NCBI RefSeq assembly: GCF_025499465.1
Contig: NZ_JAIMCA010000002.1
Span: 310,001 to 374,000 of the forward strand
Length of the DNA stretch: 64,000 nt
Source of the DNA: Allobosea sp. BH3
GTDB lineage: Bacteria > Pseudomonadota > Alphaproteobacteria > Rhizobiales > Beijerinckiaceae
Direction: 5' to 3'
Position 1 is the first letter of the stretch, and each line of letters opens with the position of its first letter. Below the pieces are notes generated by a model. The model was not told where the DNA came from and did not search any database. It was given only the letters and a program-made list of their open reading frames with translations. The position numbers and the translations under genes are program-made. Shown here piece by piece: positions 1 through 7,601 of this stretch.

Positions 1-664
1 GGTGATGGCCCAGGCGGGCAACCCGGCCCAGCCGCGCAGCATGACTCTGATGGCCGGGCCGGTCGACACGCGCATCAACCCGACGACGGTCAACAAGCTG
101 GCGACCGAGCGGCCGATCGAATGGTTCCGCAAGAACCTGATCGCGACCGTGCCGGCGCGCCATGCCGGGGCGGGCCGCAGGGTCTATCCCGGCTTCGTGC
201 AGCTCGGCGCCTTCATGGCGATGAATATGGGCCGGCACCTCAACGCCCATATCGACATGTTCACACATCTGGCCACAGGCGCCAGCGAGGAAGCCGAGAA
301 GATCAAGACCTTCTACGACGAGTATTTCGCGGTGCTGGACCTGCCGGCCGAGTTCTATCTCGAGACGGTGCAGTGGATCTTCCAGGAGGCAAGGCTGGCG
401 GCGGGCACGCTGAGCTACCGCGGCGAAAAGGTCGATTGCCGGGCGATCCGCAAGACATCGCTCCTGACCGTCGAGGGCGAGCGCGACGACATCTGCTCGC
501 TCGGCCAGACGGCCTCCGCCCATGATCTGTGCTCGGGCCTCAAGCCGTTCCGGAAGCGCCACCACATGCAGGCCGGCGTCGGCCATTACGGCGTGTTCTC
601 GGGGCGGAAATGGGAAGGGCAGATCTACCCGATCGTCCGCAACATGATCGTTGCGAGCAGCTAG
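1..664 (+). CDS. phaZ: Intracellular poly(3-hydroxybutyrate) depolymerase, C-terminal part
   Basis: This is the C-terminal part, about 220 residues, of an intracellular PHB depolymerase, which mobilises the storage polymer as hydroxybutyrate. The start lies left of the window. The end shows the alpha/beta-hydrolase acid and histidine: the Asp region VEGERDD near residue 156 of the visible part and the catalytic His in GVGHYGVFSG near residue 194. The nucleophilic Ser would be in the missing N-terminus. The stop is TAG at 662. Family members are about 400 residues, so roughly half is seen. No downstream partner is on the same strand. Confidence 0.85.
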   Translation, partial: VMAQAGNPAQPRSMTLMAGPVDTRINPTTVNKLATERPIEWFRKNLIATVPARHAGAGRRVYPGFVQLGAFMAMNMGRHLNAHIDMFTHLATGASEEAEKIKTFYDEYFAVLDLPAEFYLETVQWIFQEARLAAGTLSYRGEKVDCRAIRKTSLLTVEGERDDICSLGQTASAHDLCSGLKPFRKRHHMQAGVGHYGVFSGRKWEGQIYPIVRNMIVASS

Positions 665-748
665 ATCGCCGCGTGTCGGACAGCGCGCGATAACGGTGAT
701 CTAGCTCATTGTTGCCGCATCGGATTGATCCGATGCTATCGTCGGCGC

Positions 749-901
749 TCACTTCTCCTTGATGGAAAGCCCGTTCTTGCCGACAGAAATCTCGACGCCG
801 TCCGGCTGCTTCTTCTCCTCGTAGAGCGCATAGCTGGTGACAGCGAGGCCTGCGACGAGAATAATGACAATGGCGACGAGCAGATTGCGCGATGCGAGCA
901 T
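749..901 (-). CDS. 50-aa single-pass membrane protein of unknown function
   Basis: A very small protein with one predicted transmembrane helix (residues about 5-24, LLVAIVIILVAGLAVTSYAL) and a short charged tail ending in KEK. I chose ATG 901 because the sequence just upstream, GGGGGA seven bases before it, is a good ribosome binding site, and because a longer frame to 1036 would cross a promoter. A perfect EcfG-type promoter (942-966) lies about 40 bases upstream, so it is probably made in the general stress response. I recognise no family. Confidence 0.7.
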   Translation of the reverse strand: MLASRNLLVAIVIILVAGLAVTSYALYEEKKQPDGVEISVGKNGLSIKEK

Positions 902-941
902 AAGGTGTCCCCCAACAGCCGACAGGTTGCGGCGCCGGTCT

Positions 942-966
942 AACGCGTTCCGCCCTGCAAGGTTCC
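942..966 (-). promoter_or_regulatory. EcfG (general stress sigma factor) promoter
   Basis: Read on the minus strand, GGAAC (966-962), 16 bases, then CGTT (945-942). This matches the GGAAC-N16/17-CGTT consensus of alphaproteobacterial EcfG exactly. The predicted transcript would start near 935, leaving a 5' leader of about 35 bases before the ATG at 901. Confidence 0.75.
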
Positions 967-1053
967 GCGGACGAGCCCAAGGATCGCCGGATGGAACTGC
1001 CGCCGTCGTCACTGACTTTCTGAGGTCGAACGTCACGCGAGCAGGAGGTTGCC

Positions 1054-1542
1054 ATGGCCGAAACCGAATTGCAGGAGCGCATCTGGACGGCGCTCGCCGC
1101 GCATCCGGTCTACATGGTCTCGCTCATCGCCGGGGACGGCATCAGGACGCGGCCGATGGCGGGGGAGATCGACCGGGAGCGCCACCGCATCCTGTTCGTC
1201 ACGCATCGCCATACCGGCATCATCGGCGAAGCGCTGCGCTCGCCGACGGTTTCCATCGCGCTCAGCCACGAGGACCGCAACTTCTACGCAGCCGTGACCT
1301 GCTCCGCCTCCGAGATCCACGATCATGAGCTGCTGCGGCAGATCTGGACGCCGATGGCCAACGCCTGGTTCCCGAACGGGCCGGACGACCCCGACGCGAC
1401 GCTGCTGGCCCTGACGCCAGTCTCCGCCGAAATCTGGGACGGGCCATCGAGCAGTGTGCTCGTCGCCTTCAAGCTGGCGACGGCCCGCATCCTCGGCCGG
1501 ACGCCGGACCTGGGAGTCAACGCCACGATCGATATGCGCTAG
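1054..1542 (+). CDS. Pyridoxamine 5'-phosphate oxidase-family (general stress 26-like) protein
   Basis: A 162-residue protein with the split-barrel flavin-binding fold of the PPOX/general stress protein 26 group: an early VYMVSLIAGDGIRTRPMAG strand pair, RILFVTHRHTG, and SIALSHEDRNFYAAVTCSA. Such proteins bind FMN, FAD, F420 or haem and the substrate is usually unknown. ATG 1054 is preceded by AGGAGG at a good distance. It is convergent with the PAP2 gene and stands alone; the gap between them holds an AAGCATC...GATGCTT palindrome. Confidence 0.8.
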   Translation: MAETELQERIWTALAAHPVYMVSLIAGDGIRTRPMAGEIDRERHRILFVTHRHTGIIGEALRSPTVSIALSHEDRNFYAAVTCSASEIHDHELLRQIWTPMANAWFPNGPDDPDATLLALTPVSAEIWDGPSSSVLVAFKLATARILGRTPDLGVNATIDMR

Positions 1543-1589
1543 CTCGCCCTGCGTCCTGTTGGACGCAAAGTGGCGATCTAGCCTTGTTC

Positions 1590-1638
1590 AAGCATCCGAT
1601 TTTCCGAAAATTGGAAGCCACTTTTCGGTCCGATGCTT
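1590..1638. repeat. Short palindromic intergenic repeat (AAGCATC...GATGCTT)
   Basis: AAGCATC at 1590-1596 is matched by GATGCTT at 1632-1638, and the inside carries CCGAAAA/CTTTTCGG-like arms. It sits between two convergent genes and its last base overlaps the PAP2 stop codon. From memory, very similar 45-50 base elements are dispersed in many Rhizobiales genomes. It may also act as a terminator. Confidence 0.6.
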
Positions 1639-2342
1639 CAGGCCGGGTCGGACTCCGCCATCTTCCGACCGAGCCAGGCTATGGCGATGCTCGACCAGGC
1701 GATGCCGAGGCACCAGCCCCCGATCACATCCGTTGGCCAATGGACGCCGAGATAGATCCGGCTTAGCCCGATCAGCACGATCATCACCCAGGCCAGCACG
1801 AGGCAGAGCCGGGCGATATCCTGCCGCCGCGAGGCAAGCCCGACGAAGCCCGCGATGCAGAGCAGCGTCACGGCCGAAAGAAAAGCGTGACCGCTGGGGA
1901 AGCTCGCCGTGAAGGTCAGCGCCGTATGGGCGACGATATCCGGACGCTCGCGCCCGATCGCGATCTTGAGGCCGGTGCTGACGGCGAGCGCCGCAAGGAC
2001 GCTGATAACCAGGCCGATCGCCAGATGGCGATAGCCGCAGAGCCAGAGCGAGAGCGTCGCGGCCGTCGTCATGAAGAACAGCCCGACGAAGCTGCCGAGC
2101 GCCGTCATGTCCCGAACCGCCTCGTGCAACCAGCTCGGGCCCAGCGGCACCGAAGGGTCGGCCGGATCGCGCAACAGGAAAATCAGGGTGCGGTCGAAGG
2201 CGAAGCTGTGGCCTGAAGCGATGAGGGCGGCGAGCCCGAGAAAGGCCAGCGCCGCCGCGACCGGCACGAAAACGCGCGGCTGCCGCCATGCCGGCATCGG
2301 CTCGGCCCAGGCTCGCATGGTCTCAGGCATGGTGGCTCCCAT
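1638..2342 (-). CDS. PAP2-family membrane phosphatase
   Basis: A 234-residue integral membrane phosphatase of the PAP2/undecaprenyl-pyrophosphate phosphatase superfamily, probably removing phosphate from a lipid phosphate on the periplasmic side. All three signature blocks are visible: KIAIGRERP (126-134), PSGH (149-152) and SRIYLGVHWPTD (194-205), which supply the catalytic His residues. About five or six hydrophobic helices surround them. The start at 2342 overlaps the end of the upstream lipid kinase by 20 bases; ATG 2330 is an alternative. With the kinase and transglutaminase it forms a minus-strand operon. Confidence 0.85.
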   Translation of the reverse strand: MGATMPETMRAWAEPMPAWRQPRVFVPVAAALAFLGLAALIASGHSFAFDRTLIFLLRDPADPSVPLGPSWLHEAVRDMTALGSFVGLFFMTTAATLSLWLCGYRHLAIGLVISVLAALAVSTGLKIAIGRERPDIVAHTALTFTASFPSGHAFLSAVTLLCIAGFVGLASRRQDIARLCLVLAWVMIVLIGLSRIYLGVHWPTDVIGGWCLGIAWSSIAIAWLGRKMAESDPA

Positions 2343-3243
2343 TGTCGAGGCTCGGCGGCCGGGCGGCGATCACGTTCAAGGCCCGCGGTAGCAGACCATA
2401 GGCCAAGGGCCCGGCCTTTCTGGCGACTTCGCCGTCGAAGGTGATGTGCCCGCGCCGCTTGTCCCGCCGATTCAACGTCACCGCGTCGCCGGTGAAGGAG
2501 CTGAGGTTCGTCGACGAGCGCCACATCCCCGAGGCGACCGAAAGCGCCGCCTTGCCGCGTGAATAGAGCCCCCCGGCATTCAGCACATGCACCTCGAAGA
2601 CGCCACCGTCGAGCCGGTCCCGCCGCCATTCGGCGCCATTGAAACGGTTGACGGTGACGAGCACCGCATCGGCCTCGACGACATGGCTCGCGGCGCCGAC
2701 CGCGATGTCGACGGTGATGGAGCGGGTGAAGAGGATGGAGCGTGTAGCGGCGATGCCGAAGGCCGCCGCGCGGCTGAAGGGAAAGCGCCTGCGTGCCTGT
2801 TCCCGCTCGCGTGCCATCAGGCTGAAGAAGCCCATCCCCGAGAGAGAATGAAACAGCCGGCCGTCGACGCGGCCGACATCCATCGCCACCGGCTCGCCCT
2901 GGCAGAGCGCCGCGACCTGCTGCTCCAGTGAGCCCATGAGGCCGAGATCGCGGCCGAGAACATTGACCGTGCCCATCGGCAGAATGCCGACTGGCCGGCC
3001 AGCCTGAATCAATATGGGGAGGACGCCGTTGATCGTGCCGTCGCCGCCGGCGATGACCGGCGTGGCATCGCCCTCCTCGATCGCCTTGGACAGCGCCCCC
3101 GAGATCTCGCGCGGCGGCACGAGACGGACATCCGCGAAACAGCCCTCGTCGGCGAAAGCCGCCGCGAGCCGCTTGGCAAAGACATCGGCTCCGGCTTCGA
3201 GGACGGTTCCGGCGCGCGCGTTGACGACGACGGTGTAACGCAT
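2323..3243 (-). CDS. Diacylglycerol/lipid kinase-family protein
   Basis: A 306-residue soluble kinase of the DAGK catalytic family (YegS/DgkB type), which phosphorylates a lipid or sphingoid alcohol with ATP. The N-terminal domain carries the nucleotide loop GGDGTIN (66-72) and the PMGTVNVLGRDLG stretch; the rest is the C-terminal beta-sandwich with SGMGFFS. The next gene, a lipid phosphate phosphatase, overlaps its end by 20 bases, so the two may act in opposite directions on one lipid. That pairing is inference; both families are intact. Confidence 0.85.
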   Translation of the reverse strand: MRYTVVVNARAGTVLEAGADVFAKRLAAAFADEGCFADVRLVPPREISGALSKAIEEGDATPVIAGGDGTINGVLPILIQAGRPVGILPMGTVNVLGRDLGLMGSLEQQVAALCQGEPVAMDVGRVDGRLFHSLSGMGFFSLMAREREQARRRFPFSRAAAFGIAATRSILFTRSITVDIAVGAASHVVEADAVLVTVNRFNGAEWRRDRLDGGVFEVHVLNAGGLYSRGKAALSVASGMWRSSTNLSSFTGDAVTLNRRDKRRGHITFDGEVARKAGPLAYGLLPRALNVIAARPPSLDNGSHHA

Positions 3244-3297
3244 GGTGCTGGCGAAGATAGGTGCCCGACCTCCCGGCGCAAGAGCGCCGAAGCCGGT

Positions 3298-4185
3298 TCA
3301 GGCAGCGGCGGGGTGCGAATTGAACTGCTCCGGCACACGCGGCATCAGCGGCATCGGCACGTCCTCGATCTCCTCGGTGATGACCTCGAAGCGCTGGATC
3401 GTGTGGGTTCCGAAGGAGCTGACCATCGCCACGTCCGTGGCATCGCGCCCACGGGCGATCACGACACGCCCGATGCGCGGCTCGTTGTGACGGGCATCGA
3501 AAGTGTACCAACGACCGCCGAGGAAGACCTCGAACCAGGCGTTGAAATCCATCGGCGCAGGGTTCAGCGGCACGCCGATGTCGCCGAGATAGCCGTTGCA
3601 GTAGCGCGCCGGGATGTTCATGCAGCGGCAGAGCGCGATGGCCAGATGAGCGAAGTCGCGGCAGACGCCGACACGCTCGTCGAAGGCTTCGGCGGCGGTG
3701 CGCGTATTGCGCGCGTAATGATAGCCGAAGGTCAGGTGGTTGTGGACGAAGTCGACGATCGCCTGCACGCGCGCCCAGCCCGGCGCGGTGCCGCCGAACA
3801 GCCTCCAGGCCTGATCGTTGAGCCGGTCGGTTTCGCAGTAGCGGCTGCCCAGCAGGAAGGCGAGTGCCTCGTCCGGCAGGCGTGAGGGCGCAACCTCCCG
3901 CGCCGCGGGATTGACCACATCCGGCTCCCCGGAATCGTGGACGACACCTTCGGATTCCAGGCGAATTCCGCCGGGCGGCGCGACCATGCGCCGGCAGATA
4001 TTTCCAAAGGCATCGAGATGCTGGCTGACGCGGATCGACAATGCAGGGTCCGCGAGCGCACTGACCTTCATCTCATCGGGCATCGTCAGATCGTGGCGAC
4101 GCGACGGGTGGACATCGAGCAGCGTCACCAGCGGCATCTCATGGGCGCAGACCAGCTCGATACGGTAGCCGTAACGGATGCGCAT
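3298..4185 (-). CDS. Transglutaminase-like protein, catalytic His replaced by Asn
   Basis: A 295-residue bacterial transglutaminase-like protein: an N-terminal beta-rich domain, then the papain-like core with the nucleophile Cys in GVCRDFAHLA and the Asp in WYTFDARHNEP. The position where the catalytic His is expected reads DFNAWFEVF, with Asn from codon AAC, so the Cys-His-Asp triad looks incomplete. Start ATG 4185 follows AGGAG at a good spacing; the longer open frame to 4389 would cross the terminator of the neighbouring gene. A weak EcfG-like promoter (GGAAC-N17-CGTC, 4263-4288) lies upstream. It leads the operon with the lipid kinase and PAP2 genes. Confidence 0.8.
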   Translation of the reverse strand: MRIRYGYRIELVCAHEMPLVTLLDVHPSRRHDLTMPDEMKVSALADPALSIRVSQHLDAFGNICRRMVAPPGGIRLESEGVVHDSGEPDVVNPAAREVAPSRLPDEALAFLLGSRYCETDRLNDQAWRLFGGTAPGWARVQAIVDFVHNHLTFGYHYARNTRTAAEAFDERVGVCRDFAHLAIALCRCMNIPARYCNGYLGDIGVPLNPAPMDFNAWFEVFLGGRWYTFDARHNEPRIGRVVIARGRDATDVAMVSSFGTHTIQRFEVITEEIEDVPMPLMPRVPEQFNSHPAAA

Positions 4186-4321
4186 CGCGTTCTCCTGATG
4201 TGAGAAACTGCCGTCCGGCGGAAGCCACCTGCGGCCTGTCGGGCATCTGCCCCTGCCGAGGAGACGCGTGAAACCCGTTTCCGGTTCCGAGGCGAGGAAA
4301 AAGAAAGCGGGCCTCAGGCCC

Positions 4322-4354
4322 AAAAAAGAAGATGCGGGCCTTTCGGCCCGCATC
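4322..4354 (-). terminator. Rho-independent terminator of the PRC-barrel gene
   Basis: On the minus strand a perfect ten-base stem, GATGCGGGCC with loop GAAA and GGCCCGCATC (4354-4331), is followed by TTCTTTTTT (4330-4322). It lies about 60 bases after the PRC-barrel stop codon. A second small hairpin, GGGCCTCAGGCCC, follows at 4309-4321. Confidence 0.85.
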
Positions 4355-4415
4355 CCGCCGTCACGACGGTTCGGCTGGGGGGATAGCAACCGCCGCGACT
4401 TGCGCCCGGAAGCCG

Positions 4416-4790
4416 CTACATCATCCAGTAGGGCATGGTTCCGTAGTAATCATGGACCCGCTTGCCGTAAGCCTTGTCCTCCCAGTCGGGCTCGCCTTCG
4501 CTGTCGTACATCGGCGCAGCCTCGAGCTTCTCCCGCGTCAGCGGCACGACATAGCCGGCACGCTGCGGGTCGTAATCGAGCACGCTCCAGGGGATCGGAT
4601 GGTATTTCTCCCCGAGCCCGAGGAAGCCCCCGAAGGACATGATGGCGTAGGCGACCTTCCCGCTCTGCTTGTCGAGCATCACGTCGTAGATCTCGCCGAG
4701 ATGCTCGCCTGAGGCGTTGTACACGTCCGTACCCGCAACGCGCGCGCCGGCAATCAGAGGGTTGGAAGAAGTCGTGGTGGTCATAGCCAT
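4416..4790 (-). CDS. PRC-barrel domain protein
   Basis: A 124-residue soluble protein with one PRC-barrel (residues about 15-85): ARVAGTDVYNASGEHLGEI, then VAYAIMSFGGFLGLGEKYHPIPW. These domains mediate protein contacts, and stand-alone forms are common in stress regulons of Rhizobiales. The C-terminal tail is aromatic (YYGTMPYWMM). ATG 4790 and ATG 4784 are both possible; GGGAGGG lies just upstream. A perfect EcfG promoter precedes it and a strong terminator follows, so it is a single-gene stress unit. Confidence 0.85.
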   Translation of the reverse strand: MAMTTTTSSNPLIAGARVAGTDVYNASGEHLGEIYDVMLDKQSGKVAYAIMSFGGFLGLGEKYHPIPWSVLDYDPQRAGYVVPLTREKLEAAPMYDSEGEPDWEDKAYGKRVHDYYGTMPYWMM

Positions 4791-4859
4791 ATCTGGCCCT
4801 CCCGTTCTTAAGGCTGGTCAGGTGCGCCGAGTGAGCGGCGCGAAGAAACGCACAGCCAC

Positions 4860-4885
4860 AACGTCTCGTGGAACCGGAAGGTTCC
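4860..4885 (-). promoter_or_regulatory. EcfG promoter of the PRC-barrel gene
   Basis: Minus strand: GGAAC (4885-4881), 17 bases, CGTT (4863-4860), an exact match to the EcfG consensus. Transcription would start near 4853, about 60 bases before the ATG. Confidence 0.8.
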
Positions 4886-4984
4886 CATGCGGATCGAAGG
4901 ATTTCTCGGAAATTTGCAGACCCGGCTCAACCCTCTCTCGTGTGCGGGAAGCGCGGGTGAATCCGCCAGCGGAGACGCTACCGA

Positions 4985-5010
4985 GGAACCTTTGCGAGGC
5001 GGAAGGGGTT
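4985..5010 (+). promoter_or_regulatory. Possible weak EcfG promoter of the lipoprotein gene
   Basis: Plus strand: GGAAC (4985-4989), 17 bases, GGTT (5007-5010), one base off the CGTT -10 element. It points at the lipoprotein gene, with a leader of about 45 bases. It is divergent from the perfect promoter at 4860-4885, about 100 bases away. Confidence 0.35.
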
Positions 5011-5060
5011 CCTGTCGCGATCGACACATCGCTCTTGTTGAACGAGGAGGAGCAACTCCA

Positions 5061-5321
5061 ATGAAAAAAATCATGGTCATCGCCGCCATTGCCGCCGCTC
5101 TCGGAGCCTGCACCCCCCGCGAGCAGAACGCCGCCACGGGTGGGGTGATCGGCGCCGGCGCCGGCGCTCTCATCGGCGGCGCAGCGACCGGCCGGGCCGG
5201 AGGGGCGCTGGCGGGCGCGGCTATCGGCGGCGCCAGCGGAGCGATCATCGGCAGCGCGGCCACGCCGCAGACCTGCTACGGCCGCGACGAATGGGGCCGC
5301 CGAGTCGCCTACGCCTGCTGA
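5061..5321 (+). CDS. Small glycine-zipper lipoprotein
   Basis: An 86-residue lipoprotein. A signal peptide (MKKIMVIAAIAAALGAC) ends in the lipobox LGAC with Cys17 as the lipidated residue. The body is a glycine-zipper repeat (GGVIGAGAGALIGGAATG and similar, residues about 26-67) and the C-terminus has two cysteines. Such proteins anchor in the outer membrane. ATG 5061 has GAGGAGG about nine bases upstream; longer frames lack the signal at their start. A strong terminator follows. Confidence 0.85.
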   Translation: MKKIMVIAAIAAALGACTPREQNAATGGVIGAGAGALIGGAATGRAGGALAGAAIGGASGAIIGSAATPQTCYGRDEWGRRVAYAC

Positions 5322-5346
5322 ACGGCAACAAGCGCCGAACGACCGA

Positions 5347-5374
5347 GGCCCGCCTTCATGGCGGGCCTTTTCTG
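5347..5374 (+). terminator. Rho-independent terminator after the lipoprotein gene
   Basis: Stem GGCCCGCC (5347-5354), loop TTCAT, stem GGCGGGCC (5360-5367), then TTTTCTGTT. It separates the lipoprotein gene from the convergent hutC. Confidence 0.85.
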
Positions 5375-5375
5375 T

Positions 5376-6125
5376 TCAGACCCGGCCGTAGGGGCCGAAG
5401 CGGCCGACGAAGCGGTGGCGGGAGCCTGGATGGAGCAGCCGCACCGCCGTCACCGGCTGCGACTGGTTCCAGGTGCGGCGCTCGACCAGCAGGCACGGCT
5501 CGCCCTCCGTGATCTCGAGCAGCGCCGCCTCCGCCGCGCCCGCCCCGACGGCGCTGATCGCATGCTCGGCCTGTGACCAGAGGCTGTGTTCCAGCAGCCA
5601 GTCACCGGGCGGCGTCACGGCGAAATCCTCGTCCTCCAGTCCCGGCGCTCCCGCCGCGTGGATGATGCGCTCCTCCAGCACATGCGGCTTGCCGTCCGCC
5701 CGGTGCAGCACCACGAGATGCGCCACCTTCTCCCAGCGCTTGATCCCGAAACGCTCCGCCACGTCCGGCGCAGGCCGGCCGTCGCTGCGCGACAGGACCT
5801 TGTAGGCATAGTCCTGGCCGAGCCCGCGCACCTCCTCGGGGATCGAGAGGATGTCGAACATGGCGTGGCTGGCCGGGGGGCTGGCGACGATGGTGCCCGA
5901 GCGCCGGCGACGGGTGATGAGCCCTTCGCGGGCGAGTTGCACGAGCGCGCGGTGCACGGTCATCCGCGAAGCGCCGAGCTGCTCCATCAGCGCGTGCTCC
6001 GGCGGCACGCTCGTGCCCGGCGGCCAGCTGCCGCTGACCACCAGATCGCGGATCGCGCGCCGGATCTGGTCGTAGACCGGCCCGGCTCCGTCCAGCTTCA
6101 CCGCGTCGAGCCGGCTGTCCGTCAT
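5376..6125 (-). CDS. hutC: Histidine utilisation repressor HutC
   Basis: A 249-residue GntR-family regulator of the HutC subfamily. Residues about 15-80 form the winged helix (PEHALMEQLGASRMTVHRAL recognition region) and residues about 95-240 form the UTRA ligand domain, which in HutC binds urocanate and releases DNA. It lies eight bases after hutF in a two-gene minus-strand operon, so it probably represses its own synthesis. The likely operators are the two TTGCATATGCAA palindromes at 7519-7557. Confidence 0.93.
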   Translation of the reverse strand: MTDSRLDAVKLDGAGPVYDQIRRAIRDLVVSGSWPPGTSVPPEHALMEQLGASRMTVHRALVQLAREGLITRRRRSGTIVASPPASHAMFDILSIPEEVRGLGQDYAYKVLSRSDGRPAPDVAERFGIKRWEKVAHLVVLHRADGKPHVLEERIIHAAGAPGLEDEDFAVTPPGDWLLEHSLWSQAEHAISAVGAGAAEAALLEITEGEPCLLVERRTWNQSQPVTAVRLLHPGSRHRFVGRFGPYGRV

Positions 6126-6133
6126 CGTCGTTC

Positions 6134-7498
6134 CTAAGCCGCCAGCAGGCGGCGCATCACGCCGGAAAAGCGCGCCCTGACCGAATCGCGGGCGATATGC
6201 CGGCCTTCCGCCACCACTCTCCTGCCACCGACCACGACATCGCGCAAAGGCAGCGCATTGGCGGCGAAGATCGCGCTGTCGATAGCCTCGGCGCCGCTCC
6301 TGCCGACGAGGGCGGGATGGTCGGTGTCGAGCGTGATGAAATCGGCCCGGCAGCCGGGCGCGATGCGGCCGATGGCCCGGCCACAGGCCTGCGCCCCGCC
6401 GGCACAGGCCGCCTGCCAGAGCGCAAGCCCCGTCGAGGCCTCACCCTCGGCGAAGAGCGCGCGGCGGCGGTCACGCAGGCGCTGCGAATATTCGAGCTGG
6501 CGCAATTCGGCGCCCGCATCGATCTGGATGTTGGAATCACTGCCGACGCCGAAGGCACCACCGGCCGCGCGATAACGCACGCCGTCGAAGATGCCGTCGC
6601 CAAGGCTGGACTCGGTAATCGGGCAAAGCCCCGCCACCGCGCCGCTGCGGGCGATGCCGTCCCGCTCCGCGTCAGTCAGATGCGTCGCATGGATCAGGCA
6701 CCAGCGCCGGTCGAGCGCGCCCGTGTCGATCAGCAATTCCACCGGCCGCCGGCCCGTGATCTTCAGGCTGGCCTCGACTTCGGGCACCTGCTCGGCGACG
6801 TGGATATGGATGGGATCGTCCGGCCTCAAAGCCGCCAACCAGCCGAGATCATCGAGCGCGACCGCACGCAGCGAATGCGGCGCGACCCCGAGGCGTGCAT
6901 CCGGCAGGGAGCGGATCGCGGCGGCGCTGCCCTCCAGCAACCGCAGATAGGCGTCGCGGTCATTGACGAAGCGGCGCTGGCCATGGACCGAGGGTGCCTG
7001 CCCGAAATTGCCGAAGCGATAGAGCACCGGCAGGAGGGTCAGGCCGAGGCCGGTCTCATCCGCCGCCGCGGCAACAGCCTCTCCCATCCGTGCGATGTTC
7101 GCGTAAGGACGGCCGTCCTTGTCGTGATGGAGATAGTGGAACTCGGCGAGAGCCGTGAAGCCGCCCTCCAGCATCTCGACGAAGGCCTGCGCGGCGATGG
7201 CCTGCACATCCTCGGGGTCGAGCCGGTCGAGGAAGCGGTACATCACCTCGCGCCAGGTCCAGAAGGAATCCTCCGGCGCGCCCCGACGCTCGGAGAGCCC
7301 CGCCATGCCGCGCTGGAAGGCGTGGCTGTGCAGGTTCGGCATGCCGGGCAGCGCAAGCCCCTTGAAGCTGGCCTGGCCCGGGGCCGGCGCAGCGCCCGTC
7401 TCGACAGCGGTGACGACGCCCTGCCCGATGGTCAGCGTCACATTGCTGGCGAAGCCTTCCGGCAAAAGGGCCTCGGCCAGATGCAGGGTCTCGGTCAC
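6134..7498 (-). CDS. hutF: Formimidoylglutamate deiminase HutF
   Basis: A 454-residue metal-dependent amidohydrolase that converts N-formimidoyl-L-glutamate to N-formyl-L-glutamate and ammonia. Metal ligands are visible: HSHAFQRG near residue 55, HIHVAEQ and VGSDSNIQIDAGAEL. With hutG it defines the five-step histidine pathway. I chose GTG 7498 because GGAG lies eight bases before it; the frame extends further upstream only by crossing the operator palindromes. It is divergent from hutI and is followed by hutC. Confidence 0.93.
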   Translation of the reverse strand: MTETLHLAEALLPEGFASNVTLTIGQGVVTAVETGAAPAPGQASFKGLALPGMPNLHSHAFQRGMAGLSERRGAPEDSFWTWREVMYRFLDRLDPEDVQAIAAQAFVEMLEGGFTALAEFHYLHHDKDGRPYANIARMGEAVAAAADETGLGLTLLPVLYRFGNFGQAPSVHGQRRFVNDRDAYLRLLEGSAAAIRSLPDARLGVAPHSLRAVALDDLGWLAALRPDDPIHIHVAEQVPEVEASLKITGRRPVELLIDTGALDRRWCLIHATHLTDAERDGIARSGAVAGLCPITESSLGDGIFDGVRYRAAGGAFGVGSDSNIQIDAGAELRQLEYSQRLRDRRRALFAEGEASTGLALWQAACAGGAQACGRAIGRIAPGCRADFITLDTDHPALVGRSGAEAIDSAIFAANALPLRDVVVGGRRVVAEGRHIARDSVRARFSGVMRRLLAA

Positions 7499-7518
7499 CG
7501 GCTTGCTCCGTCGTTCAA

Positions 7519-7530
7519 TTGCATATGCAA
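7519..7530. promoter_or_regulatory. HutC operator 1 (TTGCATATGCAA)
   Basis: A perfect 12-base palindrome 21 bases upstream of the hutF start. It resembles the A/T-rich palindromic sites of HutC in other proteobacteria and has an identical partner 27 bases away. Confidence 0.75.
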
Positions 7531-7545
7531 ATAGAGGCTTGCCAT

Positions 7546-7557
7546 TTGCATATGCAA
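7546..7557. promoter_or_regulatory. HutC operator 2 (TTGCATATGCAA)
   Basis: An identical palindrome nearer hutI. It falls between a possible -35 (TTGCCA, 7539-7544) and -10 (TAGCAT, 7563-7568) of the hutI promoter, a position where a bound repressor would block RNA polymerase. Confidence 0.75.
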
Positions 7558-7601
7558 TTAGATAGCATATTCGCAACGGAAGAATAGCGGGAGGGCGCTG
7601 G

